A stretch of 64,000 bases of DNA, taken from the NCBI GenBank assembly GCA_934476455.1, contig CAKSNY010000007.1, forward strand, positions 1 through 64,000. Reading direction: 5' to 3'. The notes under the pieces were generated by a model. The model ran no database searches and was not told the DNA's origin. It worked only from the letters and a program-made list of their open reading frames with translations. This document shows positions 1-8,947 of the stretch, piece after piece; position 1 is the stretch's first letter, and every line of letters begins with the position of its first letter. Source of the DNA: an uncultured Clostridia bacterium. Lineage in GTDB: Bacteria > Bacillota > Clostridia > UMGS1883. The translations under genes were made by a program, and so were the position numbers.

Positions 1-77
1 GGCCCGGTAGTTCAGTTGGTTAGAACGCCAGCCTGTCACGCTGGAGGTCGTGGGTTCGAGCCCCATCCGGGTCGCCA
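1..77 (+). tRNA. tRNA-Asp (anticodon GTC)
   Basis: A full cloverleaf is readable. The acceptor stem GGCCCGG pairs with CCGGGTC (67-73), the anticodon loop reads CTGTCAC with anticodon GTC, the T loop reads TTCGAGC, and the 3' CCA is encoded at 75-77. It is the first of four tRNAs in a row. The gene begins at the first base of the window, so further tRNAs may lie upstream. Confidence 0.97.
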
Positions 78-80
78 AAT

Positions 81-156
81 GCCTTTGTAGCTCAGTCGGT
101 AGAGCAAGGGACTGAAAATCCCTGTGTCACTGGTTCGATTCCAGTCGAAGGCACCA
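81..156 (+). tRNA. tRNA-Phe (anticodon GAA)
   Basis: The acceptor GCCTTTG (81-87) pairs with CGAAGGC (146-152). The anticodon stem AGGGA/TCCCT encloses CTGAAAA with anticodon GAA. The T arm ACTGG/CCAGT is intact and CCA is encoded at 154-156. Only three bases separate it from tRNA-Asp, so the cluster is surely cotranscribed. Confidence 0.97.
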
Positions 157-159
157 TTT

Positions 160-234
160 GCGGGAGTGGCTCAGTGGTAGAGCGTCACCTTGCCAAGGTG
201 AACGTCGCGAGTTCGAATCTCGTCTTCCGCTCCA
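160..234 (+). tRNA. tRNA-Gly (anticodon GCC)
   Basis: The acceptor GCGGGAG pairs with CTTCCGC with one G-T wobble. The anticodon loop carries GCC, and the T loop TTCGAAT and encoded CCA (232-234) are present. It is the third gene of the tRNA run. Confidence 0.97.
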
Positions 235-268
235 AACACAAAGGGCGCTGAGGCGTCTTTTGTAATAT

Positions 269-342
269 GGCGCCATAGCCAAGTGGTAAGGCAGAGGCCT
301 GCAAAGCCTTTACCCCCAGTTCAAGTCTGGGTGGCGCCTCCA
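269..342 (+). tRNA. tRNA-Cys (anticodon GCA)
   Basis: The acceptor GGCGCCA pairs with TGGCGCC (332-338). The anticodon stem GAGGC/GCCTT holds CTGCAAA with anticodon GCA, and CCA is encoded at 340-342. It is the last gene of the tRNA cluster and is followed at once by a terminator hairpin. Confidence 0.97.
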
Positions 343-344
343 CG

Positions 345-379
345 TCGGAGCAAGCTATATATAGCTTGCTCCGATTTTT
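345..379 (+). terminator. Terminator of the tRNA cluster
   Basis: A perfect stem of about 15 bp (TCGGAGCAAGCTATA and its complement) runs straight into TTTTT. It lies three bases after the CCA end of tRNA-Cys. Confidence 0.93.
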
Positions 380-542
380 GTTTGCAAAAATCAGAGCGTG
401 GCAATATGCCGCTGCTCCTCCTTTTTCGCAAAAGGTCACATTCGCGTCGGCTATTCGGTTGCAAGCGCCCTCATAACGCCTTTGGCTCGTTACCAACCTT
501 TTGCGAGCTGCGCCTGCGGCGCAGACATTTTTATGATTCGAC
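380..542. other. Gap after the tRNA cluster, no gene seen
   Basis: No convincing coding sequence. Open frames on both strands run through the tRNAs and lack ribosome binding sites. The stretch holds a perfect 7-bp GC hairpin with a 3-base loop (CTGCGCC-TGC-GGCGCAG, 508-524). Function unknown. Confidence 0.5.
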
Positions 543-585
543 TTAAAAAAAACGACAGGATTCGTAAGGATCTTGTCGTTTTTTA
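543..585. terminator. Bidirectional terminator between tRNAs and argH
   Basis: AAAAAACGACAG (545-556) faces CTTGTCGTTTTTT (572-584) around a short loop. The stem has an A tract on one side and a T tract on the other, so it can end transcription from either strand. It most likely ends the minus-strand argG-argH unit. Confidence 0.75.
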
Positions 586-685
586 CTCATTGCCTTTTCA
601 CTCTTTTGTCTGCCCGAAATTCCCGGCAAGTTTCTACAACCCCGCAAGAGCGAGTTTCAGACTGCTTTTAAGCATTACCTTGTTT

Positions 686-2056
686 TTATAAATATTCTTT
701 TATATATTCAAGCTGCTTTTCCACGGATTTTGTGGAGGTGCCGCCCTCGCTTGTGCGCTTTTGTGCACAGATGAAAAGGTCTATATCGTCGTACAGGTCT
801 TGCCCGAAAAGCGGGCTGAATTTTTTATATTCCTCAAGAGAAAGCGTTTCAAGCGTGTTTGATGTTTTTATGCAGTGTGCAACTATCTGTCCGACGGTTT
901 TGTAAGCCGTGCGGAACGGTACACCCTTTTTAACCATATAGTCGGCAAGGTCGGTTGCATTTATAAAGCCTTTGCCCGCAGCATTGTACATATTTTCTTT
1001 GTTTGCGCACATTGTTTCTATCATAGGCGTAAAAACGCTGAGGCATTTTTTTACCGTGTCGAGGCTGTCGAAAATTGCTTCCTTATCCTCCTGCATATCC
1101 TTGTTATACGCAAGGGGAAGTCCCTTTAAAACCGTAAGCATTGCAAAAAGGTCGCCGTACACACGCCCGGTTTTCCCGCGGACAAGCTCTGCCATATCGG
1201 GATTTTTCTTTTGCGGCATAATGCTTGAACCTGTGGTGTAGCTGTCGTCAAGCTCTATAAATTTAAATTCCCAGGAGGACCACAGCACAACTTCCTCCGA
1301 AAAGCGGGAAAGGTGCATCATTACGGTTGCAAATGCCCCCATAAGTTCAACGCAGAAATCACGGTCGGAAACACCGTCTATGCTGTTTTGGCACACACCG
1401 TCAAAGGAAAGAGCCGCCGCCGTGGCGCCGCGGTCTGTGGGGTATGTAGTGCCGGCGAGGGCACAGCTTCCCAAAGGGGAGATATTCATTCTTTTTACGG
1501 CGTCTTCAATACGCCCGATGTCGCGGATAAACATCATAGCGTATGCGCACAAATGATGCCCGAACATTATAGGCTGAGCCCGCTGTAAATGCGTGTATCC
1601 CGGCATAACGGTATCTTTGTGTAAAGTCGCCTGGTTATATATTGCCGAGAGGAGCTTTTTTATAAGAGAGATAACACTCTTTGCTTCGTCACGCATATAA
1701 AGCCTGAGGTCAAGCGCGACCTGGTCGTTTCGGCTGCGCGCGGTATGAAGCCTTTTGCCCGCGTCGCCGAGCCTTTTTGTAAGCTCGGACTCAATAAACA
1801 TATGTATATCCTCCGCGTCAAAATCAAACTTCAGTGTTCCGCTGTCAAGGTCGGACAAAATATCGCCCAGGCACTCTATTATTTTGTCACTGTCCTCTTT
1901 CGGTATAATGCCTTGTGCGGCAAGCATTGCCGCATGCGCCATAGAGCCTTTTATATCCTGCCTGTACATTCGGCAGTCAAAATGTATTGAAGAGTTAAAA
2001 TCATCAGCTTCTTTATCAAGCGCCTTTGAAAAGCGCCCAGCCCACATCTTATCCAT
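686..2056 (-). CDS. argH: Argininosuccinate lyase
   Basis: Cytosolic enzyme of the fumarase/aspartase superfamily. It splits argininosuccinate into arginine and fumarate, the last step of arginine synthesis. The 456-residue length is normal for ArgH. Visible motifs are the N-terminal MWAGRF, TARSRNDQVALD near residue 105, YTHLQRAQP near 154, and the superfamily signature GSSIMPQKKNP at about 276-286, which carries the catalytic serine loop. It lies 96 bases after argG on the same strand, with an intrinsic hairpin in between (2108-2141), so part of the argG transcript may stop before argH. The shadow frames on the plus strand are not genes. Confidence 0.97.
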   Translation of the reverse strand: MDKMWAGRFSKALDKEADDFNSSIHFDCRMYRQDIKGSMAHAAMLAAQGIIPKEDSDKIIECLGDILSDLDSGTLKFDFDAEDIHMFIESELTKRLGDAGKRLHTARSRNDQVALDLRLYMRDEAKSVISLIKKLLSAIYNQATLHKDTVMPGYTHLQRAQPIMFGHHLCAYAMMFIRDIGRIEDAVKRMNISPLGSCALAGTTYPTDRGATAAALSFDGVCQNSIDGVSDRDFCVELMGAFATVMMHLSRFSEEVVLWSSWEFKFIELDDSYTTGSSIMPQKKNPDMAELVRGKTGRVYGDLFAMLTVLKGLPLAYNKDMQEDKEAIFDSLDTVKKCLSVFTPMIETMCANKENMYNAAGKGFINATDLADYMVKKGVPFRTAYKTVGQIVAHCIKTSNTLETLSLEEYKKFSPLFGQDLYDDIDLFICAQKRTSEGGTSTKSVEKQLEYIKEYL

Positions 2057-2107
2057 TGTTATTCTCCTTTGCCTTAACCGGCGTAATTTCAGGTTTATTT
2101 TAAACTT

Positions 2108-2141
2108 GCAAAAAGCCGGGGCGCGCGTCCCGGTTTTTTGC
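2108..2141. terminator. Hairpin between argG and argH
   Basis: GCAAAAAGCCGGG (2108-2120) faces CCCGGTTTTTTGC (2129-2141). The stem is GC-rich with A and T tracts on both sides. On the argGH strand it looks like an intrinsic terminator placed inside the operon. That would lower argH relative to argG or protect the argG mRNA end. Confidence 0.75.
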
Positions 2142-2152
2142 AGAAATTTATG

Positions 2153-3376
2153 TTATTTATTATTTTTTGCGTCAACTATAGCCTGAACCTTAATCGGAAG
2201 CCCGAAAAGGTTTATAAATCCTTCGGAATCCTTTTGGTTGTAATCGCTTTCACCGAATGTTGCGATTTCCTCGGAATACAGGCTGTATTTGCTCCATACG
2301 CCGGCGTTTATCATATTGCCCTTGTAAAGCTTAAGCTTTACGGTTCCGGTTACGGTTTCCTGCGTTTTGTCAACAAATGCGGAAAGCGCCTCACGAAGGG
2401 GGGTGTACCACTGTCCGTTATAAACAAGGTCTGCAAATGTTATAGAAAGCTCCTGCTTTTTATGCGCCGTCATTTTGTCAAGGCATATCATTTCAAGAAC
2501 ACTGTGCGCCTTGTAAAGGATTGTTCCGCCGGGGGTTTCGTATACGCCGCGGCACTTCATACCGACAAGACGGTTTTCAACAATGTCCAAAAGACCTATA
2601 CCGTTAGCCCCGCCGATTTCGTTAAGCTTAAGTATCATATCCTTAACGCTCATTTTAACGCCGTCGAGCGCTGTGGGGATACCTTTTTCAAAATCTATGG
2701 TAACATATGTGGGCTTATCGGGCGCCTTAATGGGGGAAACGCCCATTTCCAAAAAGCCATCCTTTTCATAGAGCGGCTCGTTGCCGGTATCCTCAAGGTC
2801 AAGCCCCTCATGGCTGAGGTGCCACAGGTTTTTATCCTTTGAATAGTTTGTTTCGCGGTTAATCTTAAGAGGAATGCTATGCGCCTCCGCATACTCAATC
2901 TCTTCATCACGCGACTTAATGCTCCACTCACGCCAGGGGGCAATAATTGCCATAGACGGGTCAAAATGCTTTATTGCAAGCTCAAAACGCACCTGGTCGT
3001 TACCCTTTCCCGTGCAGCCGTGGCAGATAGCGTCCGCACCTTCTTTATGTGCTATTTCAACAAGGCGCTTTGCAATAATGGGACGAGCAAAAGCTGTGCC
3101 GAGCAGATACTCCTCATAAATTGCGCCCGCCTTAATGGAGGGAACGATTACATCGTCTACAAATTCGTCCGTAAGGTCTTCTATATAAAGCTTGGAGGCG
3201 CCTGTTTTTATCGCCTTTTCCTCAAGCCCGTCAAGCTCGTCATTCTGACCTACGTTGCCGGATACGGCGATAACCTCGCAATTGTTGTAATTTTCCTTAA
3301 GCCACGGAATTATTATCGAGGTATCAAGCCCGCCGGAATATGCAAGTACTACTTTTTTTATATCTTTTTTATCCAT
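2153..3376 (-). CDS. argG: Argininosuccinate synthase
   Basis: ATP-dependent ligase joining citrulline and aspartate into argininosuccinate in the cytosol. The N-terminal ATP pyrophosphatase P-loop is visible as [10 protein letters not shown], followed by [14 protein letters not shown] near residue 115 and the aspartate/citrulline-binding region. The frame is open 20 codons further upstream, but ATG at 3376 is chosen. It gives the usual short N-terminus ([16 protein letters not shown]), 407 residues, and has AGAGG about 8 bases before it. The upstream promoter region carries a TTGCATA/TATGCAA palindrome that resembles an ARG box. Confidence 0.97.
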   Translation of the reverse strand: MDKKDIKKVVLAYSGGLDTSIIIPWLKENYNNCEVIAVSGNVGQNDELDGLEEKAIKTGASKLYIEDLTDEFVDDVIVPSIKAGAIYEEYLLGTAFARPIIAKRLVEIAHKEGADAICHGCTGKGNDQVRFELAIKHFDPSMAIIAPWREWSIKSRDEEIEYAEAHSIPLKINRETNYSKDKNLWHLSHEGLDLEDTGNEPLYEKDGFLEMGVSPIKAPDKPTYVTIDFEKGIPTALDGVKMSVKDMILKLNEIGGANGIGLLDIVENRLVGMKCRGVYETPGGTILYKAHSVLEMICLDKMTAHKKQELSITFADLVYNGQWYTPLREALSAFVDKTQETVTGTVKLKLYKGNMINAGVWSKYSLYSEEIATFGESDYNQKDSEGFINLFGLPIKVQAIVDAKNNK

Positions 3377-3404
3377 TTCAAAAACCTCTTTTCGTTTCGA
3401 TGTG

Positions 3405-3436
3405 ATTATAATAACACGCTTTGCATAAATATGCAA
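3405..3436 (-). promoter_or_regulatory. argG promoter with possible ARG box
   Basis: On the minus strand, TTGCAT (3436-3431) and TATTAT (3413-3408) are 17 bases apart. An overlapping TATAAT lies at 3410-3405. The -35 box is half of the palindrome TTGCATAAATATGCAA (3421-3436). Each half differs by one base from the TGAAT/ATTCA core of ArgR/AhrC operators, so arginine repression is likely. This is an inference from sequence. Confidence 0.6.
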
Positions 3437-3531
3437 GTATTTTTTATAAAAATTTGTAGAAAATCTTATTTTAGCAAAAATAATGAATTTTTATACATAA
3501 AAACGTGCATAAAAAATAAATAATGAATATA

Positions 3532-3560
3532 TTGATTTCGTTGTCGTCATATGATAAAAT
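3532..3560 (+). promoter_or_regulatory. Promoter for the lemA unit
   Basis: TTGATT (3532-3537), a 17-base spacer, then TAAAAT (3555-3560) with an extended TGA before the -10 box. It lies 26 bases before the lemA start and diverges from argG. Confidence 0.6.
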
Positions 3561-3585
3561 GGTAAGGAGAAACGGAGGTAGGTTT

Positions 3586-4128
3586 ATGTTACCGGCAATA
3601 TTGATAATTTTGGCAGTGATAATTTGGTGGTTTGTGTCTGTGCAGAGGAAGCTTGTAAAGCTTGATGAAAACATTAACAACGCTTTAAGCCAGATTGGTG
3701 TGCAGCTTTCTTCAAGATGGGATGCACTTACGGCACTTCTGGACCTTACAAAGGGATACAGTGAGCATGAGTATAAAACCCTTTCCGACACGATAAAGAT
3801 GCGCTCGGGAATAACGGGCGCAAGCACCGCGGCAGATGTTGACAGACAGGAAAACGCAATAACGGCGGCTCTCGGAAGAATTACGGCAGTTGCGGAAAGC
3901 TATCCCGAGCTTAAAGCAAACGAAGCGTACATAAAGACAATGAACAGCGTAAACGAATACGAAAACACGGTTCGCTATTCGCGCCTTGTATATAACGATT
4001 CCGTAACAAAGCTTAACAGAGCGGTAAGAATGTTTCCGACGTCAATCGCGGCGGCAATACTCGGCGTAAAAGGGCGCGACTATCTTGCAACCGATGAAAA
4101 AAAGCAGGATATGCCGAGTATGAAATGA
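3586..4128 (+). CDS. lemA: LemA family protein
   Basis: Small membrane-anchored protein of the LemA family. The molecular role is not established. The start at 3586 is chosen over upstream ATGs because GGAGG (3574-3578) sits 7 bases before it and the protein then opens with the typical hydrophobic segment (LPAILIILAVIIWWFVSV). The next part, LVKLDENINNALSQIGVQL and SRWDALTALLDLTKGY, is the LemA signature, and the rest is helical. Length is 180 residues, as usual. Its stop overlaps the start region of a DUF2207 gene. This pairing recurs in Firmicutes and suggests a joint envelope function. Confidence 0.9.
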   Translation: MLPAILIILAVIIWWFVSVQRKLVKLDENINNALSQIGVQLSSRWDALTALLDLTKGYSEHEYKTLSDTIKMRSGITGASTAADVDRQENAITAALGRITAVAESYPELKANEAYIKTMNSVNEYENTVRYSRLVYNDSVTKLNRAVRMFPTSIAAAILGVKGRDYLATDEKKQDMPSMK

Positions 4129-4136
4129 GGATAAAA

Positions 4137-5780
4137 ATGAGGAAAACTTGCATTTTGCTTGCAGGGCTTTTTTGCGCGGCATTTTCTCCGCTGCAATCCT
4201 TTGCGCAAAACAATGTTTCGGATATTGACATAACGGTTACTCTGTCGGATGGCGGCTCTGCCGAAATAGTGCAAGAGTGGAGCGGAACGTTTGACGAGGG
4301 AACGGAAAACTATATTCCGATAAATACAAGCGATATAGAGGTTAAAAACTTTTCTGTTTCGGACGAAAGCGGAGAATACGAAAACACGGAAAATTGGGAT
4401 GTATCCGCATCGTTTGAAGAAAAGGCGCGCCGCTGCGGCATAAATGAAATGGAGGAAGGCATAGAGCTGTGCTTCGGCATAAGCGACTACGGACAGAAGA
4501 AATATACCGTTAAATATACCGTAGAGGGATATGTGAAAGCATATACAGACTGCGACGGCTCAAACTTTCAGCTTGTAAATTCGGGAATGAACACGTTTCC
4601 GACAAGCGTAACGGTGCGCGTGTGTACCCAAAATAACGCCGCGCTTACCGCAGACAATACGCAGATATGGGCGTTCGGCTTTGCCGGGCAGATAGAGCTT
4701 TCAAACGGAGAGGTTTTGGCGTATACCGAAGAACCGCTTACGGGCGATGACAGCGTAATTATTATGCTGGGCTTTTCGCACGGATTGTTAAACCCTGTGT
4801 ACACGTCCGAAAAAAGCTTTGAAGATGTGAAAGACGAAGCATTTGCCGGAAGCGATTATACGGATGAAGATGACACGCTTATACTTACGGTTTTTGCCGT
4901 AATCTTTTTAATAGCCGCCGTAATTCTTACAACGCTTTTGGTGCGTGAAATGAAGCGGCGCGGAAGAATTAAGCGATTTATAAAGGAAGCGCCGTATTTT
5001 CGTGAGCAGCCGTGCGGCGGCGACCTTTATATGACACATTTTCTTTCAAGAAAGTTTTTTATAAGCAACCGGGACAGCCGTATTATGGGCGCTGCGCTTA
5101 TGAAAATGTTTAACGAAGGATTTATAGGCGCCGAAACGAAAGAAAAGGAAACCATTACGGGAAAAACAAAGAAAGAAATATCGCTGAGGCTTGTTAAGGA
5201 GCCGCAGGAAAGCCTTTTGTGTTCGCTGTATAAAATACTGACGTCCGCGGCGGGCGAAGACGGCATCTTACAGGAAAAAGAGCTTGAAAAGCATGCACGC
5301 AGAAAGCCCGACAAGGTGCAAAACTTTATTGACAAGGCAATAGGGACAGGCGAGCAGCACTTCAAAAAGGCGGGCGGATATAAAAAACCGTCCAAAAACG
5401 ATATTACAAACCTTACGGAGGAGGGGAAGCGGTATCTTTCCCAAACTGCGGGGCTTAGGAATTATCTTAGGGAGTTTTCGCTTATTTCCGAACGCGAAAT
5501 AGAAGAGGGCATAATATGGAAGGATTACATTGTATATGCCACGCTTTTCGGTATTGCCGATAAGGTTATGGAGCAGATGAAAAAGGTTTATCCCGACCGC
5601 GTGGAAGAAATTTCGGAATACAACAGACAGATAATAATTCTGGGCAGCTACTCAAATGCAATGTACTCAGCCGCGCAGCAGTCGATACAAAGCAGCCGTG
5701 CAGCAGGGCTTGGCGGAAGCAGCTCGATAGGCGGCGGCGGTGGCTTTTCCGGCGGCGGAGTCGGCGGCGGCTCAAGATAG
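4137..5780 (+). CDS. DUF2207 family membrane protein
   Basis: Predicted envelope protein of about 547 residues. An N-terminal signal peptide (MRKTCILLAGLFCAAFS...SFAQ) is followed by an extracytoplasmic beta-rich domain (to about residue 240), one membrane helix (LILTVFAVIFLIAAVILTTLLV), a cytoplasmic helical region, and a glycine-rich tail (GGGGGFSGGGVGGGS) typical of DUF2207 proteins. ATG at 4137 has TGAGG six bases upstream. ATG at 4125 overlaps the lemA stop as ATGA and is the alternative. Coupled translation with lemA is likely. The biochemical function is unknown. Confidence 0.85.
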   Translation: MRKTCILLAGLFCAAFSPLQSFAQNNVSDIDITVTLSDGGSAEIVQEWSGTFDEGTENYIPINTSDIEVKNFSVSDESGEYENTENWDVSASFEEKARRCGINEMEEGIELCFGISDYGQKKYTVKYTVEGYVKAYTDCDGSNFQLVNSGMNTFPTSVTVRVCTQNNAALTADNTQIWAFGFAGQIELSNGEVLAYTEEPLTGDDSVIIMLGFSHGLLNPVYTSEKSFEDVKDEAFAGSDYTDEDDTLILTVFAVIFLIAAVILTTLLVREMKRRGRIKRFIKEAPYFREQPCGGDLYMTHFLSRKFFISNRDSRIMGAALMKMFNEGFIGAETKEKETITGKTKKEISLRLVKEPQESLLCSLYKILTSAAGEDGILQEKELEKHARRKPDKVQNFIDKAIGTGEQHFKKAGGYKKPSKNDITNLTEEGKRYLSQTAGLRNYLREFSLISEREIEEGIIWKDYIVYATLFGIADKVMEQMKKVYPDRVEEISEYNRQIIILGSYSNAMYSAAQQSIQSSRAAGLGGSSSIGGGGGFSGGGVGGGSR

Positions 5781-5802
5781 TATCCGTAAGGAAAAAGGAC
5801 AT

Positions 5803-5850
5803 ATGCACGGGCTTGCAATACTTGCGGGCGGTAAGGAGGATAAACTTTGA
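5803..5850 (+). CDS. Possible 15-codon ORF coupled to rimM
   Basis: ATG at 5803 opens a 15-residue frame (MHGLAILAGGKEDKL). Its TGA stop (5848-5850) overlaps the TTG start of rimM at 5847, and the rimM ribosome binding site lies inside it. AAAGGA precedes the ATG at short range. It could be a leader peptide, the tail of a lost upstream gene, or chance. No family is recognised. Confidence 0.25.
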   Translation: MHGLAILAGGKEDKL

Positions 5851-6347
5851 TATACGTAATACAGATTGTAAATACACACGGTATACGCGGCGAGGTAAAG
5901 GCGCTGCATTATACCGACGGAGAAGCGTTTTTCAAAAATGTTAAAACAGTTTATAAGGAAGATAATACACCGGTTGAAATCCTTTCTTACCGCTTTGTTA
6001 AAGGGTCTGTTTTGCTGCGCCTTTCGGGGGTTTCAACCCCCGAACAGGCACAGAAGATGAAATTTACGCGCCTTTACGCAAGAGAGGAGGATTTGCCGCC
6101 GCTTCCCGAGGGGGAGTTTTACTTTTTCCGGCTTATCGGAATGACCGGTATTTTAAACGACGGCGAAATTTTGGGAACCGTAACAGACGTTGTGGAAAAC
6201 AGCGCGGCAAACCTGCTTGAATTTACCAAAGAAAACGGTAAAAAGGTGCTTATCCCGAATATCGGTGCATTTGTTAAAAAAATAGACCCGAATGAAAAGA
6301 AAATTTATATTACACCCGTTGAAGGACTGATAGAAAATGAAATTTAG
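5847..6347 (+). CDS. rimM: Ribosome maturation factor RimM
   Basis: Binds S19 and assists late processing of the 30S subunit. The N-terminal RimM domain starts with IVNTHGIRGEVKA, the usual family opening, and continues to the KMKFTRLYAREEDLPPL linker. The PRC-barrel domain follows (EGEFYFFRLIGM..., VLIPNIGAFVKKID near residue 140). Length is 166 residues. The start is a TTG at 5847, fixed by AAGGAGG at 5833-5839 and by the family N-terminus. It overlaps trmD by 11 bases. rpsP and khpA, which often precede rimM, are absent here. Confidence 0.95.
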   Translation: MIYVIQIVNTHGIRGEVKALHYTDGEAFFKNVKTVYKEDNTPVEILSYRFVKGSVLLRLSGVSTPEQAQKMKFTRLYAREEDLPPLPEGEFYFFRLIGMTGILNDGEILGTVTDVVENSAANLLEFTKENGKKVLIPNIGAFVKKIDPNEKKIYITPVEGLIENEI

Positions 6348-7068
6348 CGTACTGACGCTTTTTCCGGAAATGATGTCGGCGCTGGGCGAGAGCATAATAG
6401 GGCGTGCGGAAAAAAAGGGAATAGTACAGATGCAATACATAAATATACGCGATTTTTCAAAGGACAAGCACAAAAGGGTGGACGATTACCCCTACGGGGC
6501 GGGCGGCGGTATGGTAATGCAGCCGCAGCCCATTTTTGATGCGTACAAAAGCGCCTGCGGGGATAAAAAACCGCATGTTGTGTATATGTCGCCCCAGGGG
6601 AAAACACTCACGCAAGAAAAAGCGCGCGAGCTTTCTTTGTATGATCACGTGGTAATTTTGTGCGGTCATTACGAGGGCGTGGATGAACGCATCATAGAAG
6701 AAATTGTAGACGAGGAAATTTCTATAGGCGACTATGTGCTTACCGGGGGCGAGCTTCCGGCAATGGTTTTGATAGACTGCGTCTGCCGTATGGTGGAGGG
6801 TGTGCTTGACAGCACACACACTGCGCAGACGGAAAGCCATTACAACGGGCTTTTGGAATATCCGCAGTATACGCGCCCGCCCGAGTTTATGGGGCGAAAG
6901 GTTCCGCCGATACTTTTGGGCGGACACCACGCAAATATAGAAAAATGGCGCGGGGAGCAAAGCCTTGTGAGAACGTATTTAAAAAGACCGGAATTGCTTA
7001 ACCCCGACCTTACGCAAAGGGCAAAAGAAATTTTGGAAAAAGATGAACAAAATAAAGAAAAAGGATAA
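6337..7068 (+). CDS. trmD: tRNA (guanine-N1)-methyltransferase
   Basis: Methylates G37 of tRNAs reading CNN codons, which prevents +1 frameshifts. The SPOUT trefoil-knot motifs are clear: the opening MKFSVLTLFPEM, YGAGGGMVMQP near residue 52, LCGHYEGVDERI near 107, SIGDYVLTGGELPAM near 128, and LLGGHHANIEKWR near 190. The length of 243 residues is typical. The start lies within the end of rimM, so the two are translationally coupled. rplS, its usual follower, is not present. Confidence 0.97.
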   Translation: MKFSVLTLFPEMMSALGESIIGRAEKKGIVQMQYINIRDFSKDKHKRVDDYPYGAGGGMVMQPQPIFDAYKSACGDKKPHVVYMSPQGKTLTQEKARELSLYDHVVILCGHYEGVDERIIEEIVDEEISIGDYVLTGGELPAMVLIDCVCRMVEGVLDSTHTAQTESHYNGLLEYPQYTRPPEFMGRKVPPILLGGHHANIEKWRGEQSLVRTYLKRPELLNPDLTQRAKEILEKDEQNKEKG

Positions 7069-7120
7069 AATAGTTATACTTTTTCGTATTATATGACAAG
7101 AAAATATTCCCTCATAATAG

Positions 7121-7126
7121 TATAAT
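7121..7126 (+). promoter_or_regulatory. Possible -10 box before fucI
   Basis: A TATAAT hexamer lies 21 bases before fucI and ahead of a strong AAGGAGG (7134-7140). No good -35 box lies at 16-18 bases (ATGACA at 7093-7098 is 22 away). An activator-dependent promoter is possible. Confidence 0.4.
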
Positions 7127-7147
7127 TTTGTTTAAGGAGGGGATAAA

Positions 7148-8935
7148 ATGTTATATCCAAAAATCGGAATAAGACCTACAATTGACGGCCGCTGGGGCGG
7201 TGTAAGAGAAAGCTTGGAGGAGCAGACGATGAATATGGCGCGTGCCGCTGCCAAGCTTATTGAGGAAAATGTATTTTATGCAGACGGTACACCCGCACAG
7301 TGCGTTATAGGCTGCACAACAATAGGCGGCGGTGCGGAGGCTGCAAAGGTTGCAGAGCAGTTTTCAAAAGAAAACGTTGTTGCAACGCTTGCCGTAACGC
7401 CTTGCTGGTGCTACGGCAGCGAAACAATGGACCTTGACCCCGGCACTATTAAAGCTGTTTGGGGCTTTAACGGAACAGAGCGCCCGGGCGCGGTTTACCT
7501 TGCGGCGGTTATGGCTGCGTTTGCACAGCGCGGACTTCCCGCATTTTCAATCTACGGACACGAGGTTTGCGATGCAAACGATACCCGCGTGCCTGATGAC
7601 GTTAAGGAAAAAATTCTGCGCTTTGCACGTGCGGCGCTTGCTGTAGGACAGATGAAAAACAAGGCGTACGTAAACCTCGGCGGTGTTGCAATGGGTATTG
7701 CGGGCAGCTACTGCGACGCTTCGTTTATGCAAAAATATCTCGGCATACGTGCAGAGTGGGTTGACCTTACCGAAATTGTACGCAGAATTACCCTTGAAAT
7801 ATATGACCGTGACGAATACGAAAAAGCGCTTAAGTGGATTAAGGCAAACTGCCGCGAGGGCTTTGACAAGAATGCCGGAAAGAATTTCCCGGAGATTATC
7901 AAAAAGTCAAAGGTTATTCCCGCCGATAAAGATTGGGAGTTTATTGCAAAGTTTACAATTATAGTAAACGATATTATTCACGGAAATCCCAAGCTTGCCG
8001 AAATGGGCTGGAAGGAGGAGGCGCTCGGCCGTAACGGTGTTGTGGGCGGCTTCCAGGGACAGCGGATGTGGACAGACTGGCTGCCCAATGCAGACTTTAC
8101 AGAGTCTTTGCTTGCTTCAAGCTTTGACTGGAACGGCAAAAAGCAGCCTTTCCCGTTTGCAACGGAAAACGATACTCTTAACGGTATTTCAATGCTTTTT
8201 GCAACGCTTCTTACGAATAAAGCACCGTGCTTCCATGATGTGCGTACGTACTGGAGCTCGGAATCGGTTGAGCGTGTAACAGGTAAAAAGCTTACCGGAA
8301 AAGCCGCAAACGGTATTATACATCTTATTAACTCGGGTGCAACAGCTATGGACTGCACCGGAGCCGCAAAGGATGAAAACGGAAACGGAACCGTTAAAAA
8401 GTGGTGGGATATGCAAGACAGCGATATTAAAGCCTGCCTGGACGCTACAGACTGGTGCCGCGCCGACTACGAATATTTCCGCGGCGGCGGATTTTCAAGC
8501 CACTTTAAAACGCAGGCTGAAATGCCCGTTACAATGCTTCGCGTGAATATTGTTGAGGGTGTTGGTCCCACAATACAGATAGCAGAGGGATATACCTGCG
8601 TTCTTCCGAACGATGTGCATCAAAAGCTTGATAAAAGAACAGACCCCACATGGCCGACAACATGGTTTGCACCTATTCTTACGGGTGAGGGCGCTTTCCG
8701 CGATGTTTACAGCGTTATGGCGGCATGGGGTGCAAACCACGGTGTAACAGTACACGGGCATATCGGTGCAGACCTTATTACGCTTGCTTCCATGCTGCGT
8801 ATTCCGGTATCTGTTCACAATGTGGATAAAGAAAAAATCTACCGTCCGCATTCCTGGAACGGATTCGGCGCAGGCAGCGATGAAACGTCTACCGATTACA
8901 GGGCGTGCGAGTATTACGGTCCGCTTTATAAGTAA
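7148..8935 (+). CDS. fucI: L-fucose isomerase
   Basis: Mn-dependent ketol isomerase turning L-fucose into L-fuculose, the first step of fucose breakdown. The 595 residues closely match the usual FucI length. The N-terminal part reads [20 protein letters not shown], followed by [18 protein letters not shown] and the [18 protein letters not shown] region. The middle holds [17 protein letters not shown], and the C-terminal part has [14 protein letters not shown] and [14 protein letters not shown] segments. AAGGAGGGG precedes the start. It is followed 12 bases later by fucU. Kinase, aldolase and permease genes are not next to it, so these must lie elsewhere. Fucose comes from host mucin glycans, which fits a gut habitat. 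Confidence 0.95.
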   Translation: MLYPKIGIRPTIDGRWGGVRESLEEQTMNMARAAAKLIEENVFYADGTPAQCVIGCTTIGGGAEAAKVAEQFSKENVVATLAVTPCWCYGSETMDLDPGTIKAVWGFNGTERPGAVYLAAVMAAFAQRGLPAFSIYGHEVCDANDTRVPDDVKEKILRFARAALAVGQMKNKAYVNLGGVAMGIAGSYCDASFMQKYLGIRAEWVDLTEIVRRITLEIYDRDEYEKALKWIKANCREGFDKNAGKNFPEIIKKSKVIPADKDWEFIAKFTIIVNDIIHGNPKLAEMGWKEEALGRNGVVGGFQGQRMWTDWLPNADFTESLLASSFDWNGKKQPFPFATENDTLNGISMLFATLLTNKAPCFHDVRTYWSSESVERVTGKKLTGKAANGIIHLINSGATAMDCTGAAKDENGNGTVKKWWDMQDSDIKACLDATDWCRADYEYFRGGGFSSHFKTQAEMPVTMLRVNIVEGVGPTIQIAEGYTCVLPNDVHQKLDKRTDPTWPTTWFAPILTGEGAFRDVYSVMAAWGANHGVTVHGHIGADLITLASMLRIPVSVHNVDKEKIYRPHSWNGFGAGSDETSTDYRACEYYGPLYK

Positions 8936-8947
8936 GGAGGGGCGCGT

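Noticed and set aside
185..496. Minus-strand frame across the tRNA genes
   Set aside because: It reads through reversed tRNA-Gly and tRNA-Cys. Such frames are common false proteins.
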